In this document: piece after piece, positions 10,365 through 21,172 of the stretch | Position numbering within the stretch: position 1 is the first letter of the stretch | How the letters are laid out: every line of letters starts with the position of its first letter | Source: Choricystis sp. odSpoLacu1 | Taxonomy: Eukaryota; Chlorophyta; Trebouxiophyceae | Direction: 5' to 3' | Length of the DNA stretch: 64,000 bases | Assembly: GCA_958009055.1 (NCBI GenBank) | Contig: OY253651.1 | Coordinates: 62,001-126,000 of the forward strand | Translations under genes and position numbers: made by a program | The notes under the pieces: generated by a model | Told to the model about the DNA's origin: nothing | Databases searched by the model: none | Seen by the model: only the letters and a program-made list of their open reading frames with translations

Positions 10365-11779
10365 TCACCACCGCCTGATCTCCCTCGGCGGCTCAAAGTT
10401 CAGCGGGTGCGTCGCCGGCGTCGCGGCCTCATCCTCCTTCCAAAACTTGACCGTTTTGTCCGCCTCACACGTCAACAGCCGGCTGCCACTCACGTCAAAC
10501 GCGGACGCAAATATGCCGCGCTCCGACTCCAGGGACCCGGGCTGCGCCACGGTGGCCGCCTTCTGAAACGCGTGCCCCGACTTCCAGTCTGTGAACCACA
10601 GGCTGCCGTCGTCTCCACCCGTGGCCAGGACGCCATCCTCGTTGACGGCGGCCGTGTTGATGATGGCTTTCTGGTAGGCCAGCGTGTTGTGCAGGAAGTC
10701 GCCGGAGGGGAGGCGGTACTTTTTGACAGCGTCCGCAGAGGCAGCGACAAACTCGTACCGGCTCGCGTGTGCCGCCAACGCCCTCACCCCGCGCTTGTGG
10801 TAGGTCAGTGTCGCCGATGTGCGGGCGGGCACGCGCCGTATGTCCCACAGGCGCACCGTTTTGTCGGCGGACCCCGTGATGATTTGGGGGTCGGTGGCTT
10901 GAGTGAGGATGGACGCCACCGTGTCGCCGTGCCCACTCAGGCAGTGGACCTGCACCTTGGACCGCACGTCCCACAGGCGGCACGTGGCGTCACGGCCACT
11001 GGAGGCCAGCACGTCTAGGGCGGGGTGGAGGGCGACGGCGTACACACCAGACAGGTGGCCGTGATAGTTTCGAATGACGCGATTCGCCTCCAAGTCCCAA
11101 CACTTGACCTCCTTGTCCAGGGACGCGGAGAACAGGTACGGGTGCCGCTTGGAGATGGCAAGACCCGTCACTTGCTCGATGTGGCCCGTCAGAGTCAGGC
11201 GCAGGCGGCCGGTCGCCAAGTCCCAAATCTTGATCGTTCGGTCCGCAGCCCCCGTCGCAAACCATTCGTTGCTGGGGTCCACCGCCACCGACCGCACCCA
11301 CCCCAAGTGCCCCGCGACGGCACGGTACATGCGCCAGGGGGCGTGCCAGGTGGGGCGGGGCCAGCGGCCGGGCGCGCGGCGCGACAGTTCGGCAGACGTG
11401 AGGCCAGCGTCTGGGGGGGCGCCCGAGGCGGACGGGCCGGCAGTCGGCCCAGCGCGCAGGGCTAAAGCAGAAGAGGGCCCTGCCGGCTTGGCGGACGGCA
11501 CGGCGGCGGGCGGCATCGTCTCGATGAGGCGGGCGGTGGTGGACGTAGACGCGGGTGGTGGTGCGGCGGTGGGAGCGGCAGCTCCCGGCCTCGGCGCCGC
11601 CTCCTCGGGCGGCCGAAAGGCGTCCCGCACGGCGGCATACTCGTCGTGGATCTGTGGGGGTAGGGTGGTGGGCGAGGGGAAGTTGTGAGGAGACGTGAAA
11701 CGTCGCACGTCTCCCTCACACCACACACGCTCTCTCTCTCCCTCTCTCACTCACCTTGCACGCAATCTTGGCGCGTTGG

Positions 11780-11834
<55 letters not shown>

Positions 11835-12086
11835 GCGGGGAGAGTTTGTGCGTGAGAGGGAACTGTGTCGAAACAAATTCGGCACCAACCACGCCGCCCC
11901 CCTCTCCCCGCCCTCTCTCTCCACCCCCTCTACCCACCTCTCCTCGTCCAGCGGGGGCGGGTCGTACGCGACCGGCGCATACGCCTCCAGCGTGCGCTTG
12001 ACCGCGTCCGCCACCAGCGCGCCCGCCGGCCGCCGTGCGACGTCCGGGAGTGGGGGGCCGGCGTCCCCCATGTCGACGTCGACCAT
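10365..12086 (-). CDS. PRL1: PRL1/PLRG1 WD40 splicing factor (NineTeen complex)
   Basis: Three exons fit: 12086-11938, a 25-base microexon 11779-11755 and 11651-10365, encoding about 486 residues. PRL1/PLRG1 is a core component of the Prp19/NTC spliceosome complex in the nucleus. Seven WD40 repeats fill the C-terminal two thirds, starting at [18 protein letters not shown]. They include [12 protein letters not shown] and end in [17 protein letters not shown], followed by the diagnostic C-terminus PPREIRRW. The segment [11 protein letters not shown] just before the propeller is also family-specific. The microexon encodes SQRAKIACK and continues into IHDEYAAV with no frame change. A 49-base TG repeat in intron 1 (minus-strand CA) runs straight into the microexon acceptor. 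The gene diverges from petC across 256 bases. Confidence 0.95.
11781..11829. repeat. TG dinucleotide microsatellite in PRL1 intron 1
   Basis: About 24 uninterrupted TG units. On the minus strand this is a CA tract whose last bases form the CAG acceptor of the 25-base microexon. Confidence 0.95.
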
Positions 12087-12342
12087 TGGAGAGAGAGGGA
12101 AGAGAGGTGCAAGCCTGTGTGTGCCTCCTTGCTGCCCCACACACAGCGAGCGCCGCGGGGAAAACAAGAGAAAGGCCGCGGTCTGTGTTTTTTCGCTCGG
12201 CAGCGTTTAGCGACCTTCACTGGCTGCCCCTCACACTCTTTTGCCTCCCGTCGTGCCCTCTCCCGCCTCTTCCGCGCCCCACCCCCCCCCGCGCACACCC
12301 CGCGCACACTCTCTCCCCCTGCCCCCGCCACCACCCGCCACA

Positions 12343-13597
12343 ATGGTTGCCGCCGCCCTCGCCAAACCCGGCCTTGTCTCGGTTCGCAAGTCTGTGCAGG
12401 CCCCCCGCACCGTCGTCCGCGCTGGCGCGCCCGCCATGGTGCCCGACATGGCCAAGCGGGTGAGTGTGGGCAGGCGCGTGGGGAGGCGGAATGGGGCGGC
12501 GGGGCGTGGCGGTCGCGCACCGCGCGGCAGCGCGGTTGAGGCTGCGCGCTCGCGGGGGTGGCGCCGTTGTGCGGAGGGTTTGCCCGCCCGTGTGCCCCCG
12601 ATCCAACGCTGCCGACCCCGCTCACACTGCGCGGCTGCATCCACCGCGTGCTTGGCGGGGGCGGAATGGCGGTGGCAGCGTTGCCCGCGCCCTAATTCGC
12701 GTGCCAAAACACGCGGCCACCACCGGCCGTTTTTCGTTTTCGACCCCCCCCCCTCTCCTGCCCTCCCCCCTCCTCCCCTCTCAGAACACCATGAACCTGC
12801 TGCTGCTGGGCGCCCTCTCCCTCCCCGTGGGCTACCTGGGCTACGGCTACCTGTCCCTGTTTGTGCCCCCAAAGTGAGTGTGGTGTGTGTGGGGGGGAGG
12901 GCGGGGGAGGGCGGGAGAGGGGGGGGGGACGCGTTTTGTGTGCCCCCGCCGCTCGCGCATGTGTGGGGGTGGCGGTTGGCGCCCCCACCACGCCTCGCAT
13001 GCTCAGCAACGTGAGGCCCTGTGTTCGCTTCACACCGGCCGAGCGGGCAGGCCCTTGGGCCACGGTGGCGGGGCGCAATGCGCGCGCGCGCGAGAGGCGC
13101 GCGAGAGGCGCGATCGCCCGCTTTGTCAACTGGCACCACGTCGTCAGCTCTCTTGGCTCACACCCCTCCCTCCTCCCTCCTCCACCACCCTCAGGGTCGG
13201 CGGCTCCGGCGCCGGCCAGGCCGCCAAGGACGCCGCCGGCAACGACGTCAAGGCGTCGGTGTGGACCAAGACACACCAGGCCAACGACCGGTCGCTCACC
13301 CAGGGGCTGAAAGGGGACGCGACTTACCTCATCGTCACCGACAAACTGGAGATCGAGAAGTACGGCCTCAACGCGGTGTGCACCCACCTGGGGTGTGTCG
13401 TCCCCTGGAACCGGGCGGAGAACCAGTTCCAGTGCCCGTGCCACGGCTCGCGCTACGATGCGACGGGCAAGAAAGTGCGCGGCCCTGCCCCCCTGTCCCT
13501 GGCCCTGGCCCACGCCGAGGTCAACGACGACGTCGTCTTCTTCACGCCGTGGACGGAGACCGACTTCCGCACCGGGCTGCAGCCGTGGTGGAAGTGA
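12343..13597 (+). CDS. petC: plastid cytochrome b6f Rieske iron-sulfur protein
   Basis: Three exons, 12343-12459, 12785-12873 and 13195-13597, give 202 residues. PetC transfers electrons from plastoquinol to cytochrome f in the thylakoid cytochrome b6f complex. The first about 30 residues are Ala/Val/Arg-rich with few acids, as in a chloroplast transit peptide. A single membrane anchor follows ([19 protein letters not shown]). The soluble domain has both cluster-binding loops, [10 protein letters not shown] and CPCHGSRYD, with all four ligands and the two disulfide cysteines. The C-terminus (FRTGLQPWW) matches plant and algal proteins. Two introns flank the membrane-anchor exon. The splice phases are consistent throughout. 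Confidence 0.98.
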
Positions 13598-14067
13598 GAG
13601 GAAAGTGGTGGGGACTCTTTTGTGCCACCCGCTCTCTCTGCCTTTTTTTGGGACAACAAAGAATCTCTTATTTTGGGGGGAGTGCTGTGAGCTGTGTGTG
13701 TTTGAGAGAGTTTTGGAGCGATTTTGGAGCGACTCGCGACGCGTGTAAACGCGCCCCAGAGAGGGGTTCTTGGAGAAACAGAGGGGCGAGCGCCGTTTTG
13801 AACACACTCGCTTTTGCGTTTTGCGCTGCGAAAAAAACTCACACCCTCCCACCCCACTGCCCACCATGCCGTCCCTCTGAGGCTGTCCCTCGGACTGGGA
13901 CGCGTGACGGAGGAGGAGCTGGCGGGGGTTTAGAGAGCAGGAGAGTCCGCCACCCGCGCGCGCACGACGCCAAATTTGGTTTCGCGTGTTTTTTTGCTTT
14001 GCTCTGTCCCCGCGCGCCCCGCTGCTTCTCACGCATAGAGCGCGAGAGCCTCCACACGCACTCCACC
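13598..14067. other. intergenic region between petC and CDC45
   Basis: This 470-base gap holds a TGTAA at 13744-13748, about 147 bases after the petC stop, as a likely poly(A) signal. The remainder is presumably the CDC45 promoter. The sequence gattttggagcgac at 13720-13733 partly repeats the preceding bases. I see no gene. Confidence 0.5.
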
Positions 14068-15366
14068 ATGATCATATTCCCGGAGCAGTACGTCCCCCTG
14101 TACGAAGCCGTCAAGGCGGACGCGTACGCGTCCGACGACCGCAAAGTCGTCGTCTTCGCGTCCGCGGCGGAGGCGGACTCGGTGTGCGCGGTGCGCATAC
14201 TGCAGGTGTGTGTGTGTGGTGTGGGTGGGTGGGGTAGGGGAGGCGGCGTGCGCGCTGCACAGACACGTCTGTCCGGGCCCCTTTTGAATGCATGCGCGCG
14301 CCTGCGTGTTGGGAGCGTGTTTCCGCCCGCCTGCAGGCCGCCTGGCCTCCCACACCCGCCGGCCGGGGCTGGAACGATGCCCACCCAGCTGTGGTTGTGT
14401 GTGGGGTGGCGGCAGGCGTGCACCACATTCCCTCCGTCTGTCGCCCCTTCTCAACGCAACTCTCCCCTCTCCTTCCAACCCACAGATGCTCTTCCAAGCC
14501 GACCACGTCCCCTTCTCCGTGTTCCCGGTCACCACGTGGGACGAAGTCAAGTCTGTGTGCGAGACCCAGCTGGCGGACGATGGGGTGAGTTTTGTTTTGG
14601 AGGCGGGAGGGTAAAGAGAGGCAAGAGGCGACAACGCGAGCACACACACTCACCCCCCCCCCCCCCTCCCCCTCCCATACAGACCCTTAAAAACGTGTGG
14701 ATGATCAACTGCGGCGCCACGGAAGATGTGCGCGCCCTGCTGGCGGCCTCGGGCGCCTCCCCCGCCGCCACGCGCGCGGTGGTCGTTGACGCGCGCCGCC
14801 CCCTCCACCACAACTTCAACCACGACGGCGACTCGGGCATCGTGTTCCTGCACTCCCGGGATGGAGGGGAGGAGGACGTGTCCGTGGATGATGTGCCGCT
14901 GCCCGACGGCGCGTCGGGGGGGGAGACGAGCGATGATGGCAATGACGCCGACGCTGCCGCCGACCCCACCCGCGCCTCCCGCTCCCGCTCTGCCACGCCC
15001 GCCTCCAACGATGAGAACGCGTCCCCTCCCCGTCAGAGGCGGCGGCTGTCGCCGACCGCTGCCGCGGATGCTGCCGCAGTCGCGCGCACCAAAGCGCGCG
15101 CTGTGCGCGCCGCGCGGCGACGCTACTACGCCCGCGGCGCCTCCTTTGGCCGCCCCGCCGCCCTCACCCTGTTTGAGCTGGCCCACGCGTTGCGCGCGGA
15201 CGATGCGCACGCCCTGTGGCTGGCGTGTGTGGGGGCAGCGGACGCGTTGGCGTGCGGCCGGATGCCTCGCGCCTCGTACGACAGGGCCGCCTCCCGCCTG
15301 GCCACCCTGGCGGCAGTCCTCCCTGGCGCAGGTGACGAAGAAACGGTGTCTGTGACAGTCGACGTG

Positions 15367-15398
<32 letters not shown>

Positions 15399-16425
15399 TC
15401 CCGCCACCACAGCCACCGCCACCCTCCGCGCCCGCCTCTACGGCCGCGTCGCCCCCTTCGACGACGTTGACGTCCCCCTCCTGCGCGCCTGGACTGCGCG
15501 CGACGCCCTGGCCCACGCCCCCCGCGTCGCGGCCGCCCTGGAGACGTGGACCCAGGGTGGGCGGCGGCGGCTGGACGAGCTGCTGCTGCGCGCCGGTGTC
15601 GGCCAGGACGCCGCCCGCGCCCCCGCCGCCACGGCGGCCGGGGTAAGGGCGGCCGCCCGCCTGGTGGAGGGGTTGACGGTGCACGGTCCGTCTGTGAAAC
15701 TGCCTCCGCTCAGCTTTCCCTCCTTCCGCGTCGCGTGGAGCGGTGACCGCCTCGCCGCCTCCGACGCGGCCGCCGCGGCGGCCGCACTGCTGGACACGGG
15801 AGGGGCGGGCGCACCCGATGGACCCACCGCCGCCACCTCCCGCCGGGCCGCCTTCTGGCGCGCCTGGAACGCGCTGGCCGCTGGCGCGCGCACCCGCGCC
15901 GCGGGCGACCTCTCCTCCGGCCTCGACGCCGCCCGCGCCCTGGGCCGCGCCATCCTGGCGGACGGTGGCGCCGTCCTCACGCGCCGCGCCCTGCGCGAGT
16001 CGGCGGCGGGGAGGTTCAGGTGGGCCGATCTCTCGCGCGGTGGAGGGCTCGCCCACAGGGACCTGCTCGCCTCCCCCCCCGCCCTCGCCCGCCTGGCCGC
16101 CTTCCTGCGGGACGCCACCGCCGCCCGGCGCGCGGGACGGCGCGGCGCTCGCCGTGCTGTCGTCCTGGTGGGGCCGGCCAGGGCGGCGGACGGCGCGGTA
16201 CCAGTCGTCGCTGTGCCGTCTGGCGACCCGTCCTCGGGCAACACGTTCGGCGCCCTATTCCGCAAAGCCGCCGCCGCCGTGGGCGCCCCCCTGGGCGACG
16301 ACGGCTTCGACGCCGCCCACGTGTGGCTGCCCGGGGACGCGGTGGAGCGGTATGTGCGCGAGCTGACGGTGGCAGCCGCGGGCGAGCAGCTGGCGGCCGC
16401 GGCGGGGGCGCTCGGGTTGGAGTGA
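14068..16425 (+). CDS. CDC45: replication initiation factor CDC45
   Basis: Three exons, 14068-14205, 14486-14584 and 14683-16425, give about 659 residues. CDC45 joins MCM2-7 and GINS in the CMG helicase and is derived from the RecJ/DHH phosphoesterase fold without nuclease activity. The N-terminus (MIIFPEQYVPLYEAVKADA) is followed by VVVFASAAEADSVCAVRILQ, MLFQADHVPFSVFPV and VWMINCGATEDV. Next comes the signature DARRPLHHNFNHDG. An acidic Ser-rich insert (about residues 140-205) precedes the YYARGASFGRPAALTLFELAHAL block, as in other CDC45 proteins. The C-terminal block runs from DGAVPVVAVP to YVRELTVAA. A Gly-rich loop is encoded at 15367-15400. No frame problem is seen. Confidence 0.95.
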
Positions 16426-16704
16426 AGAGGTGCGGAAGACACGCCCACACGCACCCTCTCCTCTCTTTGTTTGGGCAACACACAGCACCCCCCGAACGCC
16501 TTTTTTCATTAACACGGCGGTGCCCCCCCCCTTCGAGACTTCACACACTGTTTGCTTCCCCCCCCCCCCACCCCCCCTCTCCCCTCTGCAAACCAGCGAA
16601 ACCGAACACAGAAGAAAAAAAAAGGGCACTCTCCCAGTTTTTCCTTTTTCTGCACCCCCAGACACTGCATCCTGCCGTGTTGTGGGGACACGCGGCAGCG
16701 TCTC

Positions 16705-16838
16705 ATGTCGTCCCCTGCCCAGGGTGGCGCCCCCCCGGGCGCCGTGCCGGCGGTGCCGGCGCGCGCATTCGGGTCGCAGCCCGCGCGCGACGTGCCGGCG
16801 CTGCTGCTGTGCTTGTTGGTGAGTGGGAGTGTGTGTGC

Positions 16839-16879
<41 letters not shown>

Positions 16880-18810
16880 GAGTGGCGAGAGTGTGGGCCG
16901 CGGAAGCGTGCAGTGTGGGCGGCGCCGCCCCCACTGCGGGGGCGACCCGTTTTTGGGTCGGCCATCTGAACCACACCCTCTCTCAACCCGCCCCCACCCT
17001 CCACAAACAGGTCGGCGCTGCCTCCTCCGCCGCCGGCGTCGGGGGCGGCGCCTTCTTCGTCCCCTTGTTCGACATCGTGGTCGGCCTGGGCGTGCGTGCC
17101 GCCACCTCCCTGTCTCAAGTGTGTGTCGCGGCGGGCGCGGCCACCGCGTGCGCGTCCCGCACCCGCGCCCGCCACCCCCTCCACCCCGACCGCCACCTGA
17201 TAGATGCTGACCTTGCATTGCTTGCCACCCCTCCCCTGCTTTTGGGCGTGTCTGTGGGCCTGCTGGCCAACCACGCCTTCCCCGCCTGGCTCCTCACCTT
17301 TTTGTTGATCGCGCTGCTGTCGCTGGTCACCGCCGACACCACGCTGCGAGCCTACCGCCTGCACTGCCGCGAGCGCGAAGCCGCCGCCGCCGCGGCCGCC
17401 GCCGTCCAAGTCGTGGCCAGTGGGCTGGGGCGGGACAGCGGGGTGGGTGGGACGGGGTCGCCCCGTGCGAGAACAGTGCTGGACGCGGACACCGTCTCGA
17501 CCTACTCGATCGAGGGCGAGGGCCTCGCCCCCGCCCTCTCCCTGGCCGCTGGCCGGCGCTCCGTCGCCTCTGCGGACGGGCGGATGGTGTCCCCGGGCAC
17601 CGTGTGGCGGCGCACGCTGTCGTTGACGGTGGACCGGCGGAGTGACGCCGAGACTGGTGGTGGTGGCGCGCCGCGCTTCAGCACGTTTCCCGGAGGGCAC
17701 GCCCCCGCCGACACCGCGTTTGCCGCGCCACGCCGCCCCAGCGTGGTGCGCACACTGTCCGACTCGCTGCATGGCACGCTGCACGAGGGGGAGGACGAGG
17801 GGGCGGCGTCCGAAGATGGCGGCGGCGGCGGCGGCGGCGGCGCGCGGTCGCCGCTCCAGGCGGCCTCCATCCCCCGCACCCCGCCTGCACCGCCCTCGTC
17901 AGTGGGGGCGGATGGCGACGAAGCCGAGGACGGCGTGGCCTTGCCCTCCACGCTGCCAAGTGTGGCGGTGGATGGCGGCAGCAGCAAGGGGGGGGTCGGC
18001 GGTGGCGCCCGCGCGGCCGCCCCCCCCCCCCCCCTCCACCTCCTGCGCCCGCTGCACCGCCGCCGCCCCCGCCATCGCGCTGGCCTCCATGTTTGCCTTG
18101 ATGACGGGCCTGCAGATCGTGCGCGCCCTGTCGGGCCGGTGTTCTGGGGGGTGGATCGGCACGACTGCTGCCCAGGCAGTCGCTGCCGCCGCTGGCACAC
18201 TCGTATCCTGCGCCTTCCTCATCCACAAGCATGGAGGGGGACGAAGCACCCGTGTGCCGTCGTGCCTGGGGTGCACCGCCCCCAAAAAACGCACCGCCGC
18301 CGCACCCCCCCCCCCCCCCCCCCCTGCGCCGCCCTCGCCCCCTACGGCTCCGGCGCCGTCGACTTCTCACCCCGCACCGTGGCCGTGGGCGTGGCCGCCG
18401 CCCTGGCGGCGGGCATGGTGGCGTCGTTGCTGGGCGTAGGGGGGGGCATCCTCTTGGTGCCCCTCTTCCTCGCCCTCGGCGCCCACCCCGCCTCCGCGGC
18501 CGCCACCTCCACCCTCATGGTCCTGTTTTCGTCCACCTCGGCCGTCGCGGGCCAGGCCGCGGCCGGCTCCGTGTCCCCCACCTTTGCCGCCGCGTTTGGG
18601 GCGGCGTCCCTGGTCGCGGGCGCGGTCGGCGCGGTCTTTGTCTCCGCCCTCGTCGCCCGCACCGGCCGCGCCTCCCTCATCGTGTGGCTGCTGACAGGTG
18701 TCATAGGGGGCGGCGCCACCCTGACGCTGGGGTATGGTGGGTGGGAGGCGGTGCGCGAGTTGAGGGCGGGCGGCGCGCAGGCCGCGTTCAAGAGTGTGTG
18801 CGATGATTGA
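16705..18810 (+). CDS. TauE/SafE-family membrane transporter, two frame breaks at poly-C
   Basis: Exons 16705-16818 and 17011-18810 give about 637 residues once two frame breaks are allowed for. TauE/SafE proteins are membrane exporters of sulfonates or sulfite; plant members are also known. The first half-repeat is VGAASSAAGVGGGAFFVPLF, matching the later ASLLGVGGGILLVPLFLALG, the expected internal duplication. The halves are separated by an unusual cytosolic insert of more than 200 residues, rich in Ser, Gly and Asp. The frame changes at C15 (18020-18034) and returns at C20 (18305-18324). Between them only the shifted frame gives membrane helices (IALASMFALMTGLQIV, AVAAAAGTLVSCAFLIHKHGG). 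The second half then resumes in the first frame. Substrate is not assigned. Start ATG 16705 directly precedes the first conserved exon. Confidence 0.8.
16842..16878. repeat. GT dinucleotide microsatellite in TauE/SafE intron 1
   Basis: An almost pure GT tract starts about 23 bases after the donor GTGAGT. Confidence 0.9.
18020..18034. repeat. C15 homopolymer at a reading-frame break
   Basis: The TauE/SafE frame is offset by one extra base after this run. Confidence 0.8.
18305..18324. repeat. C20 homopolymer at a compensating frame break
   Basis: After this run the TauE/SafE gene returns to its original frame. One base is missing, or two are extra. Confidence 0.8.
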
Positions 18811-19164
18811 TGATGTTTTTGTGTGTGTGTGTGTGTGCGTTGTGCAGCACTCCCCCCCTCCTCCTTCCACTGATGGTCCAGGCCCCTGGTGCACCCCGTG
18901 GCTGGCGGCATAGCACATGAAGAAGAGCAGGGCGGCGGCTCTGTGAACGTGTGTTGGTGGTGGTGGTGGTGTCGTTCACGCCGAGCGCACACCCCACGCT
19001 TTTTTTGTTCTCCCCACACAACGAGACGGAACAACCATGAAGCCACGCCCACCCGACGCGTGAGCCGTGCCGGCAGCAGCAGCTCGCCCACCTCCAGCCC
19101 ACCCGCTTGGCCGGCGCCGACCACCGGCGGGCGGTGTGGGGACGGCAGTCCCCCCCACCCTCCA
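18811..19164. other. intergenic region
   Basis: This gap of about 354 bases lies between two plus-strand genes, with a GT tract near 18821-18838. No gene is supported. The start of the next gene could lie further upstream, because its frame is open from 18889. Confidence 0.4.
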
Positions 19165-19847
19165 ATGCCCGACGCCGCGTCAGCCGCCCGGCCGCCCGGC
19201 CTGTACGCCTCCGACCCGCCACGCGCGGCGGGCACACTAGGGTCTGCATCGCCCACCACACCAGCACGACACGGTGGCGTCGCCGTGGCGGCCGCCGCGC
19301 GCGGCGCGCGGCCGCCGCCCGCGCTCCTCATCGACGACCCGGCGCGCGCGGCCAAGTTCATGCTGGCGGGAGGTGAGAAAGAGGGATGGGGCTGTGTGTG
19401 GGTGTGGGGTCGGGGGGAGAGAAGGAGGGAGAGGGGCGGGCGGGCAGGGGGATTAGGGTGACCGACCGACGGCTCAGGCGCGCCCAACCCCCCCCCCCAC
19501 ACACACTCCCACCCACACAGGCATCGCGGGCGCCGTCAGCCGCACCGCCACCGCGCCCATTGATCGGTTAAAATTGCTGCTGCAGGTTCGTGTGTGTGGA
19601 TGGAGGGAGGAAGGAACATGGAAAAGGAAGAGGGCGCGGCGAGACGTCAAGACAAAAAACCCTCACCACCCAACGCCCCCCCCACCCACCAGGTGCACGA
19701 CAAAGCGGGCCGCCTGACGGTGCGGGACGGCGTGCGATCCATGATGGCAGAAGGTGAGATAGAGAAAAAAAAGGGAGAGAAAGGAGAAGGAAAGGGCACA
19801 CCGAGAGAAGGGCACACCATCCCCCTCTCACCCCACCTCACACACGC

Positions 19848-19890
<43 letters not shown>

Positions 19891-20591
19891 CTCAGGCACC
19901 CCCCGCGCCTTCTTCAAGGGCAACGGCGCCAACGTGCTGAAAATCGCGCCCGAGACAGCGCTGAAACTCACTGCCAACGACCGCTTGAAAAGACTGCTCG
20001 CCTCCGACCCTGCCGCCATCACCCCGGGCGAACGCTTTGTGGCGGGCGCAGCAGCGGGGGCCGTCGCTCAGACCGCCATCTATCCCCTGGAACTCATTCG
20101 AACCCGGCTCGCGCTGTGCGAGTCGGGGCGGTACCGCGGCATCGCGCACGCGGCGCACTCGATCATCGTGCAGGAAGGCTGGCGCGCTTTTTACAGGGGG
20201 TTGGCCCCCTCGTTGCTGGGCATTCTCCCCTATGCCGGCGTCGACATCGCCAATTTTGAACTCATCAAAGAGTGGTTGCTCGACGTGTACGACGGGCGCC
20301 CCCCCCCCCGCCGCCGTGCTCGCCGCTGGGGCGGTCTCCTCCTCCGTCGCCCAAGTGTGTTCGTACCCCCTGGCCCTGACCCGCACCCGGCTTCAGGCGC
20401 AAGGGGTGGGGGGGGCGCCCCTCAAATACAGTGGGATGGGGCACGTCATCTCGCGCGCCCTTGCACGAGAAGGCGTGCGCGGCCTCTACAAAGGGCTGGC
20501 CCCCAACCTGGCCAAGATGGCGCCCGCGGCCGGCATCTCGTGGCTCGTGTTTGAGGAGGTGAAGCAGGGGCTGGGGCTGGACCCGCGCTGA
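19165..20591 (+). CDS. mitochondrial carrier family (SLC25) protein, frame broken at C11
   Basis: Exons 19165-19372, 19521-19585, 19693-19753 and 19896-20591 give about 342 residues with one base removed. Three carrier repeats are visible. The Px[DE]xx[KR] motifs are PIDRLKLLLQ, PLELIRTRLA and, degenerate, PLALTRTRLQA; each is followed by a Gly-rich helix. The sequence FFKGNGANVLKIAPETALK resembles the ATP-Mg/phosphate (SCaMC) and CoA/adenine-nucleotide carriers, but no EF-hands are present. I therefore leave the substrate open. Exon 4 changes frame at C11 (20299-20309): upstream LLDVYDGRPP, downstream AAVLAAGAVSSSVAQV. The start is uncertain; ATG 19165 is the nearest Met before LLIDDPARAAKFMLAG. 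The N-terminal about 50 residues are low-complexity. Confidence 0.85.
19849..19889. repeat. AC dinucleotide microsatellite next to an acceptor
   Basis: An AC tract fills intron 3 of the carrier gene and ends six bases before the CAG acceptor at 19895. Confidence 0.9.
20299..20309. repeat. C11 homopolymer at a reading-frame break
   Basis: The carrier gene frame is offset by one extra base after this run. Confidence 0.8.
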
Positions 20592-20629
20592 TTGTTTTTT
20601 TTTTTTGTTCACTTTGGTTAGGCCGACCC

Positions 20630-20660
20630 GAAAGGGTTAGGCCCAAGCCCTAACCCTTTC
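20630..20660. terminator. 12-bp perfect hairpin with telomere-like arms between convergent 3' ends
   Basis: Arm GAAAGGGTTAGG (20630-20641) pairs perfectly with 20649-20660 across a 7-base loop. It lies 39 bases after the carrier stop, following a T tract. The neighbouring downstream ORF is on the opposite strand, so the hairpin sits between two gene ends. The arm contains GGGTTAGG. Confidence 0.6.
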
Positions 20661-20752
20661 CGGTCTCTCCTTCCTCCGTCCCCTCCTTTCAGACACTGCG
20701 TGTTTTACGTGTTCGATGCCTTTTTAATCTTTGACAGAGAGTTTTTTTTTTT

Positions 20753-20757
20753 TGTAA
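20753..20757 (+). terminator. TGTAA polyadenylation element, carrier gene
   Basis: TGTAA directly follows a T tract about 160 bases after the carrier stop and past the hairpin. Confidence 0.5.
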
Positions 20758-20785
20758 CGACGTGACCACTGAAACCCCCCCACAC

Positions 20786-21172
20786 TCAAAACGGGGCAGA
20801 CGCGCGCCGCGCAGGCTCCCGCCCTCCGCGCGCCGAGACGCGCGCGTCAGCCGCCATCACCGCGACGCGTGCCTCGATGGCTGCCGCTTCGGCGGCCGAC
20901 GCGGCGGCAGCAGCCGCCGCGTCGGCCGCCGCGGCAGCCACCGCGTGCAGCGCCCGCGCCAGCGCGTCGCGAGTGTTGGGGGGCGGCGGGGGAGGTGGCA
21001 CCGCCTCGGACGTGCGCGGCTTTGTCGAGCGCTGGTGTTTGGCCGCCTTGGAGGTGGGGCCAGCCGCCCGGGGCAGCTGCCCACTGTCGATGAGAGCGGA
21101 CAGCGGGAGCGGGGACAGCGGGGCGCGCTCCGCCTCGGCAGCCTCGGACGGACGCTTGCGCCACAGGCGCAT
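20786..21172 (-). CDS. small Ala-rich protein of unknown function
   Basis: This is a 128-residue open frame on the minus strand. It starts MRLWRKRPSEAAEAERAPLS, has a Pro8 run, and ends in an Ala-rich stretch (ADAAAAAAASAAEAAAIEAR) likely to be helical or coiled-coil. I recognise no domain. Support comes from its isolated position, a divergent arrangement with TMEM209 across 234 bases, and a Ser/Lys-rich middle (TSKAAKHQRSTKPRTSEA) not typical of shadow frames. In this GC-rich DNA long chance frames are common, so it may be non-coding. Confidence 0.35.
   Translation of the reverse strand: MRLWRKRPSEAAEAERAPLSPLPLSALIDSGQLPRAAGPTSKAAKHQRSTKPRTSEAVPPPPPPPNTRDALARALHAVAAAAADAAAAAAASAAEAAAIEARVAVMAADARVSARGGREPARRASAPF

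Noticed and set aside
11781..11829. Possible CRISPR or tandem-repeat array
   Set aside because: It is a simple TG microsatellite with no spacers, inside a spliceosomal intron.
20620..20665. Telomere end or interstitial telomere array
   Set aside because: Only one GGGTTAGG unit and its complement are present; it is a hairpin, not a tandem array, and genes continue on both sides.
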